Of a stretch of DNA of 64,000 bases, positions 54,107 to 64,000 are shown piece by piece. Numbering within the stretch: position 1 is the first letter of the stretch; each line of letters begins with the position of its first letter. The DNA comes from Lamellibrachia columna (Eukaryota > Annelida > Polychaeta > Sabellida > Siboglinidae). A model generated the notes under the pieces. That model was not told where the DNA came from. It did not search any database and saw only the letters and a list, made by a program, of their open reading frames with translations. Made by a program: the position numbers and the translations under genes. The stretch covers positions 33,729,602 through 33,793,601 of the forward strand of contig OY759263.1 of the NCBI GenBank assembly GCA_963662155.1, in the 5' to 3' direction.

Positions 54107-54440
54107 CAGCAGTATCCAGTCCTTAGAACTGCTCAAGGTGCTTTATACTTATATAGCGCGGTATCCAGTCTTTAGCATCATTTAGCACCCTACATTTCAC
54201 CCCCTGGCAGACCTGTTTATTCCACCACCATCTCGACTTCTCTGGGAAGCATTCAGCCACCCTGCAATTACTGCACAGACTATTCGTTCAGATATCTACC
54301 TCTGTCTGTAGCCAGGTACTCATTTATACAGCTGAGTAAATTGTGGCAATGTGGGATGAACGAAATTGCCAAACGTTCGAAAAAGTAGCAAGAGGATTCG
54401 AACCCAAGTTCTCTCGATTGAGAGTCCAATGTTTTAACAT
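54107..54440 (-). mobile_element. tRNA-derived SINE, family A, with duplicated 3' end
   Basis: Body from 54148 to 54440 matches the copies at 52181 and 32930, including B box TTCGAATCC (reverse strand) and 3' end GGATACCGCGCTATATAAGT. The terminal ~40 bp (GTATCCAGTCxTTAG) also occur once more at 54107-54146, giving a duplicated tail. The tRNA-like head is cut at about 54440, where a 57-bp tandem repeat begins. Confidence 0.8.
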
Positions 54441-54442
54441 TA

Positions 54443-54605
54443 GCAAAAGCTAACCGTGCCAGTAGTAGATTGGAACAAGTAATATATCCCATAGGAGAGA
54501 GCAAAGCTAACCGTGCCAGTGGTAGGTTGGAACAAGTAATATATCCCATAGGAGAGAGCAAAGCTAACCGTGCCAGTAGTAGATTGGAACAAGTAATATA
54601 TCCAG
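54443..54605. repeat. Tandem repeat, 57-bp unit, about 3 copies
   Basis: GCAAAAGCTAACCGTGCCAG, then TAGATTGGAACAAGTAATAT and ATCCCATAGGAGAGA. Near-perfect; it starts exactly where the SINE head breaks off. Confidence 0.93.
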
Positions 54606-55125
54606 TATGGCTTTAACAAAAACCTCCAATATAATGTTGTATAATGTTGTACTGCTCCCATTTCACAGCCAACAGGGGGATTATATTTAATAGAACAGAT
54701 TACGGCTAATGTCTCCGTTTAATAGTAATCAAGACCATGCAGCAATCCAAATTTACACATCTCTTTATAATAACAAATACAATCTTAACACGTGATAAAA
54801 TAGCTGGCTTATAAAATAGTCACAGCTAAGTAAAATTTAGAGCATCTTAAAGTGTATAATAACCAACAAAAAGAGATTGCTATCTGCACACGTGCTGCCC
54901 TAGCATGTACCCTGCCCGAGAGCCTTCCTCACAACCATCAACTTAAAATCCACTTGGAAGAAGACCTCTGCCCTCCAGCGTCCCCTCCTTTTATACCGGG
55001 TGCCCTCTAGTGGGTAATTAAATTATGTGTGGTGCCCTTTAGTGTCCAGATATATCTATTAACCCTACATAAAAACATGATACTAAGCCACATATACCAT
55101 AAAGAACTGTCATCCCATTGTTATC
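54606..55125. other. No gene recognised
   Basis: Unique sequence with no supported feature. TGCCCTCTAGTG / TGCCCTTTAGTG motifs near 55000-55040 are short direct repeats. Confidence 0.4.
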
Positions 55126-55482
55126 AAGCTTCTTTTAAAGGTACACAGTCTGAAAGTTTCAGAGCAGTGTGGTATTGCAGCTTCAAAGGGTAATACAAAT
55201 CTTGGGTTGATTAGAACAAATATTACAAGGAAAAAAGCTTCTTTTAAAGGTACACAGTCTGAAAGTTTCAGAGCAGTGTGGTATTGCAGCTTCAAAGGGT
55301 AATAACAATCTTGGGTTGATTAGAACAAATATTACAAGGAAAAAAGCTAATTATACGTCTGTATAAAGCAATAGTTAGACCTCATTTAGAATGCTGTATA
55401 CAACCGTAGAGACCATATCGTAAGAAGGATATAGATACGCTTGAACGCATACATAGGAGAGCAACTCACACAGCCGTAAACC
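55126..55482 (+). mobile_element. CR1-like LINE, reverse-transcriptase part with internal tandem duplication
   Basis: A 109-bp unit starting AAGCTTCTTTTAAAGGTACA is present twice (55126 and 55235). Its frame encodes VSEQCGIAASKGNTNLGLIR then TNITRK, part of the reverse-transcriptase thumb. The sequence continues KLIIRLYKAIVRPHLEYCIQ, a stop, then RPYRKKDIDTLERIHRRAT. This is the segment lying upstream of that at 53216 in the same family. Ends abruptly near 55482. Confidence 0.8.
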
Positions 55483-56399
55483 AAGGTATACACTGCATCA
55501 CAGTAATAGAATAATTTTACACCTCTAGCACACACTCCGACCTGCTGTATTTTTTTTTTAAATCCATATTTTTTACTTTAAATTCTGTATAAAGCCATAG
55601 AAATAAGTACAATATTATTACTGGTTAACCATCCAGTCTATAACATTCCTATTCCAATCGAGCTTTGTCATCTTACAGGTTACAAAATATCCCTATATCA
55701 AACAAGATCCATTACGTTTTGTCGGAAATCTGCTTTGTAACAAAAGTATTTTCTCTCTGACTGCTATGTGTGAAAATTTGTCATTCGATTTTATACTTTT
55801 ATACTGCTTTTACACTTGATAAACACCAAAAATATGTATTTCATCACGATTTTTCCACTTGACACAAACCTGTATTAAAACAGGATATGGCAGTATTCCT
55901 CCGAAAAATCCTCATTGTATATAGGATATCCATACTCTATGGCAGGTCTCTCTAATACAACTCATTACCTGTGACGGGTGTACAAAAAGACCTTCTCATC
56001 TTCTTCGATACGTGGATTAGATGACAATACATGACCTCGGGTATTATTTATTCAGTTCTGTCTGCGGCTAGTTGCCACAAGATATAATAGAGAATGTCAT
56101 CAACAGCAAACTAAGCTTACAATAATGCTGTACCTATTAAGACTGTATTTGGTTCACCGTGCTGAAGCCACAACATAGCAACCCTTGCAACCCTGTTGAT
56201 CAGTATCCATATAGCCCAGAGTTTGTAGATAGATACGAATTAAAAACTGCAGATTTCCCCTGGTACTCCCTCAACAATGGCGATTCAATAACAACAATGA
56301 TTATTCCCTCCCATAACCACCCACTGCCTGTGCCAAGACCAAGGCTTGGACCAAGCTGAAGTGCCTATAAACGGGAACAGGCCAATTTAAAGCTTGCAC
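55483..56399. other. No gene recognised
   Basis: AT-rich unique sequence. A 66-codon frame at 56159-56359 (+) just before the LINE fragment could belong to that element but is unrecognised. Confidence 0.35.
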
Positions 56400-56620
56400 G
56401 TACAATTACGGACTGTCACAAATGCGCCACATGCGAATGCAGTGCAGCAAACAGCAGATCACATCATCAACGCCTGCCCACTCTACAGTGCTTCAGACGT
56501 TACAAAGCTGGGTCTGCCTATCCGCGAGTGGCTGCCTGACCGCGAGTGACTGCACATTTAGTATGTTGGTAAGAAAAAGAAGAATCCCCTCCCAACAATT
56601 GTAATGTTTACATGTTTACC
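56400..56620 (+). mobile_element. LINE terminal fragment (QTADHI-CPLY motif)
   Basis: The + frame reads ANAVQQTADHIINACPLYSA, then SDVTKLGLPIREWLPD before stops. Q-T-x-x-H-I-x-x-x-C-P-L-Y is the Cys-His C-terminal motif of many non-LTR retrotransposons. Upstream zinc-ligand positions appear mutated. Truncated relic. Confidence 0.6.
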
Positions 56621-56919
56621 AAAAGGTAACCTGCCATCCCCCATGTGGCATAATGCCAAAAATATCACATCACACCGCCTGTTCTCACGCACACACAATT
56701 GTGGCATGAAAGATTCAGAGTCAGTAACGAGAGCAATTGATTAGCTCATTCACAGACTGGTGAGCTGACGACCTGCCACTCATTCTAGCCAACTACAGCA
56801 AAACAAAACGCAAATGCAAAACACATCATCAGTGCATTGTAACAACATTTCACTTCTGCCGCTGAATTTGTGCGATATCGTCATTCATTAATCCTGATCT
56901 TGTTAGATGAGTCAAAACC
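56621..56919. other. No gene recognised
   Basis: Unique sequence preceding the 30-bp array. Confidence 0.35.
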
Positions 56920-57735
56920 AAAAATCATGATTGTACCAGAATATTCATCCCTGGAGACAGCTGTAGCAGAATTTTCAATGTTGGACACAATTGCAGTAGA
57001 ATACTCAATATTAGAAACAATTGTAATAGAATATTCAATGTTGGACAAAATTGTAGTAGAATATTCAATGTTGGACACAGTTGTAGCAGAATATTCAATA
57101 TTGGAGACAACTGTAGCAGAATATTCATCCTTGGAGACAACTGTAGCAGAATATTTAATGTTGCACACAATTGTAATAGAATATTCAATGTTGGACACAA
57201 CTGTAACAGAATTTTCAATGATGGTCACAATTGTAGCAGAATATTCAACGTTGGACACAATTGTAGCAGACTATTCAATATTGGACACAACTGTAAAAGA
57301 ATATTCAATGTTGGACACAACTGTAATAGAATATTCAATGTTGAACAAAATTGTAATAAGATATTCAATATTGAACACAATTGTAGTAGAATATTCAATG
57401 TTGGACACAATTGTAGCAGAATATTTATTTTATTGGACACAACTGAGCAGAATGTTCAATGTTGAACACAACTGTAGCAGTAGCAGAACATACATCCATG
57501 GAGACAAACGTAACAGAATATATTGCAATAGAATATTCAATGTTGGACACAACTGTAGTAGAATGTTCAATGTTGGACACAACCATAACAGAATATTCAA
57601 TGTTGGACACAACTGTAATAGAATATTCAATGTTGGACACAACTGTAGCAGAATATTCAGTGGTGGGCACAATTCTAATAGAATATTCAATGTTGGACAC
57701 AATTGTAGTAGAATATTCAATGTTGGAGACAGAGA
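56920..57735. repeat. Minisatellite, 30-bp unit, about 27 copies
   Basis: Unit GAATATTCAATGTTGGACAC + AACTGTAGCA, with more divergence between copies than the other arrays (about 10-20% by eye). It has irregular joints at about 57430-57530. A 315-codon + frame and several minus frames run through it (10-residue period, TVAEYSMLDT). The irregular joints shift the frame and degrade the pattern, so I reject coding. Confidence 0.95.
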
Positions 57736-58367
57736 AATCAAAGCAAAACCTAGGAACCTGATCAGAATTGCTCCCTTCTCCCACTCCACCAACAGGAATC
57801 GCAAGGTTCAATTATAATGAAGGTGGACTGCCAAGTTTCCTTGGATTAGAGTTAAATTACTGACTGGACTAACACTGGGCATGGACCTGGAAACATGTCC
57901 TACAAACGGAACACACAAAAAAACGCAAGTATGTTCTACCCAAGTGTCTCTACACCAGGGAACAAATAGATACAATGGTTGTATCTGCGTCAACACAAAG
58001 CTGGCATATACAGATCTGTAAAACTAACTAAAATGTACTCTGGTACAGAATTCTTTCGTGTGCACATAAGACACCAGTATGACTTCTACAGAAAGAATCC
58101 AATTGGTTGAGACAAGTTATTTACTGACAGCAGGGCCCCAGTTGGCAATTAGACACGTGATCCCTGTAAGGTCTCATGGCTACATCACACAGTCCATTAT
58201 CCAAGAGGCTCATCACTGACTCAATGACTACACATCATTAATACTCAGACGCTAATTGGATGTGTTCACATCTAATGAGCAGCCACATGGAACTATCAGG
58301 GCATGGATCAGGATGATAATCAAGATTCAAGGTTCAAAGGTCCTTCGTTAATTCAATGTTTCTACTT
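57736..58367. other. No gene recognised
   Basis: Unique sequence; nothing supported. Confidence 0.4.
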
Positions 58368-58492
58368 GTCTCGTTTTGTAATCATTTTGCAAAAAAAGCA
58401 TACCTATCTAATATCCATTACGACATGCTAGCTCGTTTGTGCAATTTTTTTATTTAGTTTTAATGAAATCATTGGACAAACTATTTAAAGAT
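58368..58492 (+). repeat. Unclassified interspersed repeat R1, copy 3 (5' fragment)
   Basis: GTCTCGTTTTGTAATCATTT, TATCCATTACGACATGCTAG, CTCGTTTGTGCAATTTTT, AATCATTGGACAAACTATTT follow the first ~120 bp of the copy at 34061; the rest is missing. Confidence 0.7.
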
Positions 58493-58777
58493 CATATGCA
58501 AAGGTCGGATACATTTACTAGTTTTCACTCATCCTGGAGAGAATTGTATCCCCTAATTCATATTCAGTCATGAAATTGTAAAAAGTTACATTAATTTTGT
58601 CATAAAACGGGGGATATACCTAAATTCCCGAAGGCACATTCTGAAACCAGTTTGTGGATTTTTGCCAGTAGATGTCAGGCCGCGTGACATCATTTTGGCC
58701 AAACAAACAAACTTTGCCTACGCCGGTTCATAGGTACTTAACTTTTAGCAAGATTTAGATCACGCAAATTCTGCAAA
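58493..58777. other. Possible transposon 5' flank, unassigned
   Basis: Sequence upstream of the short acidic frame; no promoter motif I can assert. Confidence 0.3.
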
Positions 58778-58885
58778 ATGTCGAGCGACGGAGATTCTGA
58801 CGGTGCAACTGACATAAACTTATCAGTTCAGGTCATTCCGTACATGTACGAGTTAACAACGCGGTCACAGTCACAAATAAAGTAG
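58778..58885 (+). other. Short acidic ATG frame, transposon-like N-terminus
   Basis: 35 codons, MSSDGDSDGATDINLSVQVI then PYMYEL..., stop TAG. The acidic start followed by I-x-P-Y-x-Y/F-E resembles the N-terminus of an accessory protein often carried by DNA transposons in marine invertebrates. This is recalled rather than searched. Likely a broken element. Confidence 0.25.
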
Positions 58886-59477
58886 CGACAGCGAGGTGTG
58901 TCAAACCAGGTCTGATTGGCCGAAGCCTTCGGATTCACGCCGCAGTAAACAAATGCCCAGGATCAAAAATAACATAAATGTAAATGTATTTACAAAAGTG
59001 TTGTTTTGGTAGTACCAGGCGTATTTATTTATCAAACTGTTTTTCAATTCCACGTTTAGTTTGTACAAGCTGGCAGACACAGTCTAACCTAGCCCTAGGC
59101 CTAGGTTTGGAAGTTGAACCAGCAGCCTACTTTGTCTTTGCGTTGCTCGGTGGTTTGATTAGGAATATTGGAACATGTGGGGAAATATGTGAACACTGTA
59201 TGATTTTACTGCCAAAATATCTTGATATATGCAATTTTTAACAACTGTGTCGATCTAACTTTTGAGTAGAGCTGTTTCGCCTTTGCATTGACTTGTCCTT
59301 TGCGATTTTATTGTAGCACAGTGCACAAAGTGCCTCTTGGTCTATGCTAGCTATTATTTAAAATCTATATATGTTCAATATGTTGCAGAATTTTAATAGT
59401 GTTTCAAATAATGAAACTGATGTCACACCCAAATGCATTGTTTTTTGTCTCACTGCAACATATAAGCTTTTAACGTA
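58886..59477. other. No gene recognised
   Basis: Unique sequence; GGCCGAAGCCTTCGGATTCA near 58918 contains the palindrome CCGAAGCCTTCGG. Confidence 0.4.
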
Positions 59478-59706
59478 TGCAGATGTTCTGCGTTGCTATG
59501 GAATGACAATGTTTGTTGCTATGGAATGACAATGTTTGTTGTTGTTCATTTGGCCAGATGTTCTGCGTTGCTATGGAATGACAATGTTTGTTGCTATGGA
59601 ATGACAATGTTTGTTGTTGTTCATTTGGCCAGATGTTCTGCGTTGCTATGGAATGACAATGTTTGTTGCTATGGAATGACAATGTTTGTTGTTGTTCATT
59701 TGGCCA
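59478..59706. repeat. Tandem repeat, 75-bp unit, 3 copies with internal dimer
   Basis: Each unit starts CAGATGTTCTGC and contains GTTGCTATGGAATGACAATG twice, ending GTTGTTGTTCATTTGGC. Near-perfect. The final joint reads into GACGTCACACGCTGACTCCG. Confidence 0.93.
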
Positions 59707-59965
59707 GACTGACGTCACACGCTGACTCCGTACGGACATTGCCGAGCGAAATGTCAAATCGCTTGGGGCTTCTTTGCCACAAATATAATTAGCTTTTATT
59801 GAAGAGTAGCCAATAACATTATTTGTTAATGCATTCCAAACTACTAATACAACTGTTTGTTATCATATATCACGATTTATGGAATATTTGCTAATGATAT
59901 TTAAAAGTATATTACTGAATCTGGTTAAAATATAAAAGAATTCAAATAATTATACGGACGTTAAT
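59707..59965. other. No gene recognised
   Basis: Unique AT-rich sequence. Confidence 0.35.
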
Positions 59966-60108
59966 GATCTGCCCACCACATGATCCTGTAAATGATCTGC
60001 CCACCACATGATCCTGTAAATGATCTGTCCTCCACATGATCCTATAAATGATCTGCCCACCACATGATCCTGTAAATGATCTGCCCACCACATGATCCTG
60101 TAAATGCC
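59966..60108. repeat. Minisatellite, 28-bp unit, 5 copies
   Basis: GATCTGCCCACCACATGATC + CTGTAAAT, five times; the third copy differs at three positions (TGTCCTCC, CCTATAAAT). Confidence 0.95.
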
Positions 60109-60689
60109 TGACCCTGATAAACTTTGTGTATTGGCATTGCAAATTGGTTCATGGGTCATTAAAACTAGAATTGATTAAAACTACAATGGATAGAATTGAT
60201 TCTATATAACATGATTCTAAGCTAAAAATCAGATCTTGTACCTTTAAGTGTAAACCAGTCGGCTGGCCAGTCCCGTTTACACAGAACGTCATCACACAAA
60301 TTAACCAAATCGGCCCAACTGTGACTAGTTACAAACACAACACCAACATGGTTCTTCAGACAAAACAGCCGTTTTTGAAGAAGAAGCCCCATTACACGGC
60401 AATTCAACAGAGAAAGAGAACAGTGCGAAATGGTGTTTTAAAACAATCAGCAGACTGGAACTAATTAGATGAGAGGCAGCTGGGGGGATAATTAAAGTCA
60501 GAACTGTGTGTCTGTGTAATATCTGTCTAGAAATAGCGGTGGGTCGGTAGGGAACACCAGAAGCAGCAGACAGGCAGGTAATGAATAATCAATTTCTTGG
60601 TCTCCAGCCAACCGCTGATGTTCCATGCCACCATCCATACCACAAAGTCTGAACCTCCTTCTTCCATATCTTTCCTTCATCCCTGACAT
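60109..60689. other. No gene recognised
   Basis: Unique sequence; nothing supported. Confidence 0.4.
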
Positions 60690-60915
60690 CATCCATGGGG
60701 CAGGGTGATTAGAACACCAGACTGTCAATCAAGAGGACCTGGGATCAGTCCATCTGTTGCTGTTTCAAAGCTTAGACAATTTCATTCACCCCCCCCCCCA
60801 TTGCCTGTGTCTTTTGGAATAGACCCTAAAAGATGTGTCCCTTCTACCTGGTGACTATATGCCAGGGGTAGTAAACACAGGTAAATGTGCAACCTGTCAT
60901 GGAATCACTAACTCT
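60690..60915 (+). mobile_element. tRNA-derived SINE, family B, near full length
   Basis: Head CAGGGTGATTAGAACACCAG (A-box-like) and GACCTGGGATCAGTCC (B-box-like). Then CAATTTCATTCACCCCCCCC, TTGCCTGTGTCTTTTGGAAT, CCTAAAAGATGTGTCCCTTC, ACCTGGTGACTATATGCCAG and TGCAACCTGTCATGGA, as at 14255 and 53105. The C9 run interrupts the body. Confidence 0.7.
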
Positions 60916-60990
60916 AACATACACTGCACAAAATTAGCTCTCATAATGGAGCACAGCGCCAGGAAAGCCTTGTCTAGGCGGATATAGAGG

Positions 60991-61403
60991 TCAGACCACA
61001 GTGCAAAATTGCATCGGTGGCCACGTTAACAAATTCTTAAAATTTTTCACAGCAACTGCCATTATCTCATTGACATGCTGACCAAGTTTTGTCAAAATCA
61101 TATACATCCAGCTCTTTTCAAACGCCCCCACATGCGATGCCCGTCAATGTCTACAAAAACAGATATGTATTCGTGCATCCATAGCATAGCATAGCAGAAA
61201 ATTCCCATAGATCCCTCCGCCTGTTAAACTCTCAAAAAATGCACTATTTCATAGCCAATAGCTTCTACAAACAAACCTGTGAATATGCCTGTTCAATTGT
61301 ACTTTCGTCACATCATATGAATTGTTTAATTTCACATATCACAATTTAATATATACCCTACATACATGCGAAACATTAAACAAGAAGGTCAACTGTGGTC
61401 TGA
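60991..61403. mobile_element. MITE with TCAGACCACAGT termini, copy 1
   Basis: TCAGACCACAGT at 60991-61002 is repeated inverted as ACTGTGGTCTGA at 61392-61403. Similarity continues outward (TATAGAGG / TATAGGGGA), so the true ends may be about 8 bases further out next to TA dinucleotides. The left ~100 bp match a second copy at 63811. No transposase frame. Confidence 0.7.
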
Positions 61404-61884
61404 TCCCCTATAGGCACTATGTTAGACTATGTCATTATTTCTGGGAAGTGGGCCTTACACAAGGGACATAATTCAGACGGTGAATTAGGCCATGAGGACA
61501 CACATCTGTCCAGAAACAGTGGTTACCCTGTGGCTAACACAAGGCAGCATTAAAAATAACTGCATCTTCTTGCATTATCTGTGCCTACATGTGATGGTGA
61601 TGTATCATAATTATGGAAGTGCCATCCTCTATGGCCAGGCTAACAGAATCGGCCTGACTGGTCAGTCATTACAGGGCCACTTAGTTGACTGGTCAAGCAG
61701 GGTTGCTAAGTACATAATAAGCCATTATGGTCACCTACCTGCTGTGATTTATCCGACCTGTCCAATCATGCCAGCTTAACCAGGCTTGACCAGACCAGAG
61801 TCAGACTGGGTGCATCACCAACTACAAATGGAGGACTTACAAATCTTCTTCTTCAATTGTAGGGCTGGGTTTTTTTTACGAGCA
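61404..61884. other. No gene recognised
   Basis: Unique sequence; a 95-codon frame at 61492-61779 (+) is unrecognised. Confidence 0.35.
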
Positions 61885-62220
61885 TATTTAGAGTGTGTGA
61901 GTCCACATCAGGTTATACAGTTGGTTTCAATAGGGTGGGGGGTTAGCTACTGTTTCGCTTAGTATCGTATTTAGAGTGTGTGAGTCCACATCAGGTTATA
62001 CAGTTGGTTTCAATAGGGTGGGGGGGGTTAGCTACTGTTTCGCCTAGTATCGTATTTAGAGTGTGTGAGTCCACATCAGGTTATACAGTTGGTTTCTATA
62101 GGGTGGGGGGGTTAGCTACTGTTTCGCCTAGTATTGTATTTAGAGTGTGTGAGTCCACATCAGGTTATACAGTTGGTTTCTATAGGGTGGGGGGTTAGCT
62201 ACTGTTTCGCCTAGTATCGT
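61885..62220. repeat. Minisatellite, about 82-85-bp unit, 4 copies
   Basis: Units begin TATTTAGAGTGTGTGAGTCC, then ACATCAGGTTATACAGTTGG, and end TTAGCTACTGTTTCGCCTAG. Lengths differ only by the G run in AGGGTGGGGGG(G/GG), a slippage site with quadruplex potential. Confidence 0.95.
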
Positions 62221-62575
62221 ACAACAATGTATTTTGTTCAAAACATTGTTTATTTTCCAATTATGTGCAGCTTAAGGATCGTTCCTGACTGAGTGTTGTA
62301 ATAGCTGAATATGAACTGTACGTGATGGTCACATGAACAAAGGTTCACATAAGGGGTTGAGGTTATATGAAACTGGCTTTGTTTAATATGTTTTGAGATG
62401 GTCCCTTGACTTGTTCATCTCCAGCCATTAGGTGAAGTCATCACAACAATCCTTCCAACTGCCCAAGGCCAGCTAATGCAGTGTGTTAGACCAATAAAAC
62501 AATATGTGGTCCCTCCGGAAAAAACAGAAATCACAGCACTACCATTTCTATCCGGGCAATTATTTATTATGGGCA
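62221..62575. other. No gene recognised
   Basis: Unique sequence between the array and repeat R2. Confidence 0.4.
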
Positions 62576-63012
62576 CATGTCATACAAATAAAGGGCCAGT
62601 GATTTTACACGAGTTTACATTTACTTTCAGTTTCAAGGATTTTGTGCACCTTGAAAAAAATAGGAGTGAACAGGGGAAATGGCAGATTTGTGGGCTACAA
62701 CACGGATGCAGCGCGTAGGTTCAAATTTCTAGTTGCCGGTTGGCAGCATATGCACATGTCAATGACTGAATGATCCCTGGTGAACAGAGACAGTATCCAG
62801 TTTGTTTGGGCGACAAATGGCACGGAAAATTTTCCATGATGAATTTCTCGAAAACGAAACTGTATTTGTGTTTGACAAAAACACTATTGAAGGTCGGCGA
62901 CAAGACATCAATTAATGTAAACATTTTTTTTTAACACCGAATCATAATTTTGCGCACAATGTGGAAATGCCTGATTGATTTTGACCATCGGCGTCAATGG
63001 AAAAATCAATAG
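62576..63012 (+). repeat. Unclassified interspersed repeat R2, copy 2
   Basis: Colinear with 10918-11312: GTCATACAAATAAAGGGCCA-type start, GGCGACAAATGGCACGG, TTCTCGAAAACGAAACTGTA, TTTGACAAAAACACTATTGA, AATTTTGCGCACA, ending GTCAATGGAAAAATCAATAG. Longer than copy 1 in its left third. Confidence 0.65.
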
Positions 63013-63810
63013 TGCACTGTACCGATATAAAAGGAAATCCTTTTTCATTCTATTCTGACTTAAACTTATGCTGTAATTAGTACTTTCTATGAGTAAATAT
63101 CAGAACAATACATTCCTCCACATTGATAAAAGATATCTTTCATGCAAACTGCACATTCCATATCGGCTAATCAAGTTGCCGGATCTTTCAAATTTACGCA
63201 GAAAAACAGTTGCTACAGTGTGCTCTAGCAGAACTAATCTTCACGCACCATGGCGTTTGAAAGGATTCTCACTAATCATATGCAAATAAGTAGCTTCCTC
63301 AAAAGTGGCATTCCTTGAAAAGTGATCAACATAGTCTTGTTACCAATAAAGTTAAATGTTTTTTCACCCCATGTTGTCAAAATTGCTTCTGTATGCGGGG
63401 TGACACAAATGCCCTAATAATTAATTGTAATAAAGTGTCTGGATAACTAAATAAAAAAATTTACTCACATACAAAAAAATTAAATCAAAAGTTACTAAAA
63501 CGTAAAATAAAATAAATAAAAGTAATGAAATAAAATAATTAATTAAATAAAAAATTACACTTAAAATTGATCAGTTACATTTAAAATATAATGGGAAGAC
63601 TGTCCCAGTATAAATATGAGAAGTAAAATATAGAACTGTATATTTTGTGATAAATTAGTTGTGTACGTAATTAAAAAGTAGATTTAAACAAGTGGGCATG
63701 CAAGCAAACATTTACATTGTTCAATTGATGGCACATATAAAACAGTGGTTCAAATTACTCACAGTAATTGCACACAGGGCCTACTGTCTGTGGTTCACCA
63801 ACATCAACAT
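63013..63810. other. No gene recognised; A/T-rich tract
   Basis: About 63425-63660 is very A-rich (AAATAAAA-type). No supported gene or element. Confidence 0.45.
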
Positions 63811-64000
63811 TGAGGTCAGACCACAGTTGACTCTACATTGATGCCCATCTTAACTGTAGTTTTACCCCCTCTAAGATTCAACCTACAGTTGCATTTCCCA
63901 TTGGTAGCCATGTTAACGTTTTGCATGATTATAAGAAAACGTGACCATCAAAAATTCTAAAAGTTTTTTACCAGCCTGTCATCATCCCACTGGCTGGTCG
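63811..64000 (+). mobile_element. MITE with TCAGACCACAGT terminus, copy 2, cut by window end
   Basis: GAGGTCAGACCACAGTTGAC at the left end, then GGTAGCCATGTTAACG and ATTCTAAAAGTTTTTTACCA correspond to GGTGGCCACGTTAAC and ATTCTTAAAATTTTTCACAG of the copy at 60991. The right end lies beyond 64000. Confidence 0.6.

Noticed and set aside
56870..57817. 315-codon + frame and several minus frames with 10-residue repeats
   Set aside because: 30-bp array; the repeat register shifts frame near 57430-57530 and the peptide pattern changes accordingly, which selection on a protein would not allow.

Overview
This window is invertebrate-animal genomic DNA: AT-rich, intron-rich, repeat-dense and almost gene-free. 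The one gene I can name confidently is a kinesin-3 motor of the KIF13 / Khc-73 type on the minus strand. Six exons (38778-38817, 37901-37961, 36901-36993, 34876-35056, 32144-32228, 30375-30509) join with consistent GT-AG splice sites and reading phases. Together they give a continuous motor-domain segment that includes the P-loop and switch I. The exon(s) before 38817 and after 30375 (switch II, rest of motor, FHA, tail) were not found, so the gene runs out of the window or has very long introns. A second gene candidate, 21996-23957 (+), is a 653-residue frame for a mucin-like single-pass membrane protein with a furin-type site, Thr-rich stalk, membrane helix, basic tail and a C-terminal PDZ-ligand-like end. 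It is followed by a polyadenylation signal.

The rest is repeats. By hand count about 20 minisatellite arrays (units 14-109 bp) cover roughly 11-12 kb. The largest are at 4431-5797 (36 bp), 11912-13281 (40/45 bp), 39713-41576 (48 bp) and 44278-45414 (63 bp). Many are open in several frames, and the long translations they give are not proteins. Transposon remains include 5'-truncated non-LTR retrotransposons of several families (CR1-like copies at 8125, 41648, 53216, 55126; others at 3796, 9240, 28187, 35690, 37440, 45420, 56400). There are tRNA-derived SINEs of two families, a 957-bp TTAA-flanked piggyBac-like element (19273-20229) inside a minisatellite, several short inverted-repeat elements, and three unclassified interspersed families.

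The most interesting structure is around the kinesin splice sites. The acceptor of the P-loop exon (35056) abuts an 11-copy 49-bp array that repeats part of the 3' splice region. The donor of the preceding exon (36901) is duplicated as a 20-bp tandem. The acceptor of the switch I exon (30509) has a 428-bp inverted-repeat element with 10-bp target duplications beginning 16 bp upstream.

Organism: a metazoan, probably a marine invertebrate (mollusc or other lophotrochozoan, or an invertebrate deuterostome), judging from KIF13 introns plus CR1/RTE-like LINEs, SINEs and minisatellite load. I cannot place it further from sequence alone. All coordinates were derived by eye; repeat edges are good to about 5-10 bases, exon edges to the base if the proposed splice sites are right.
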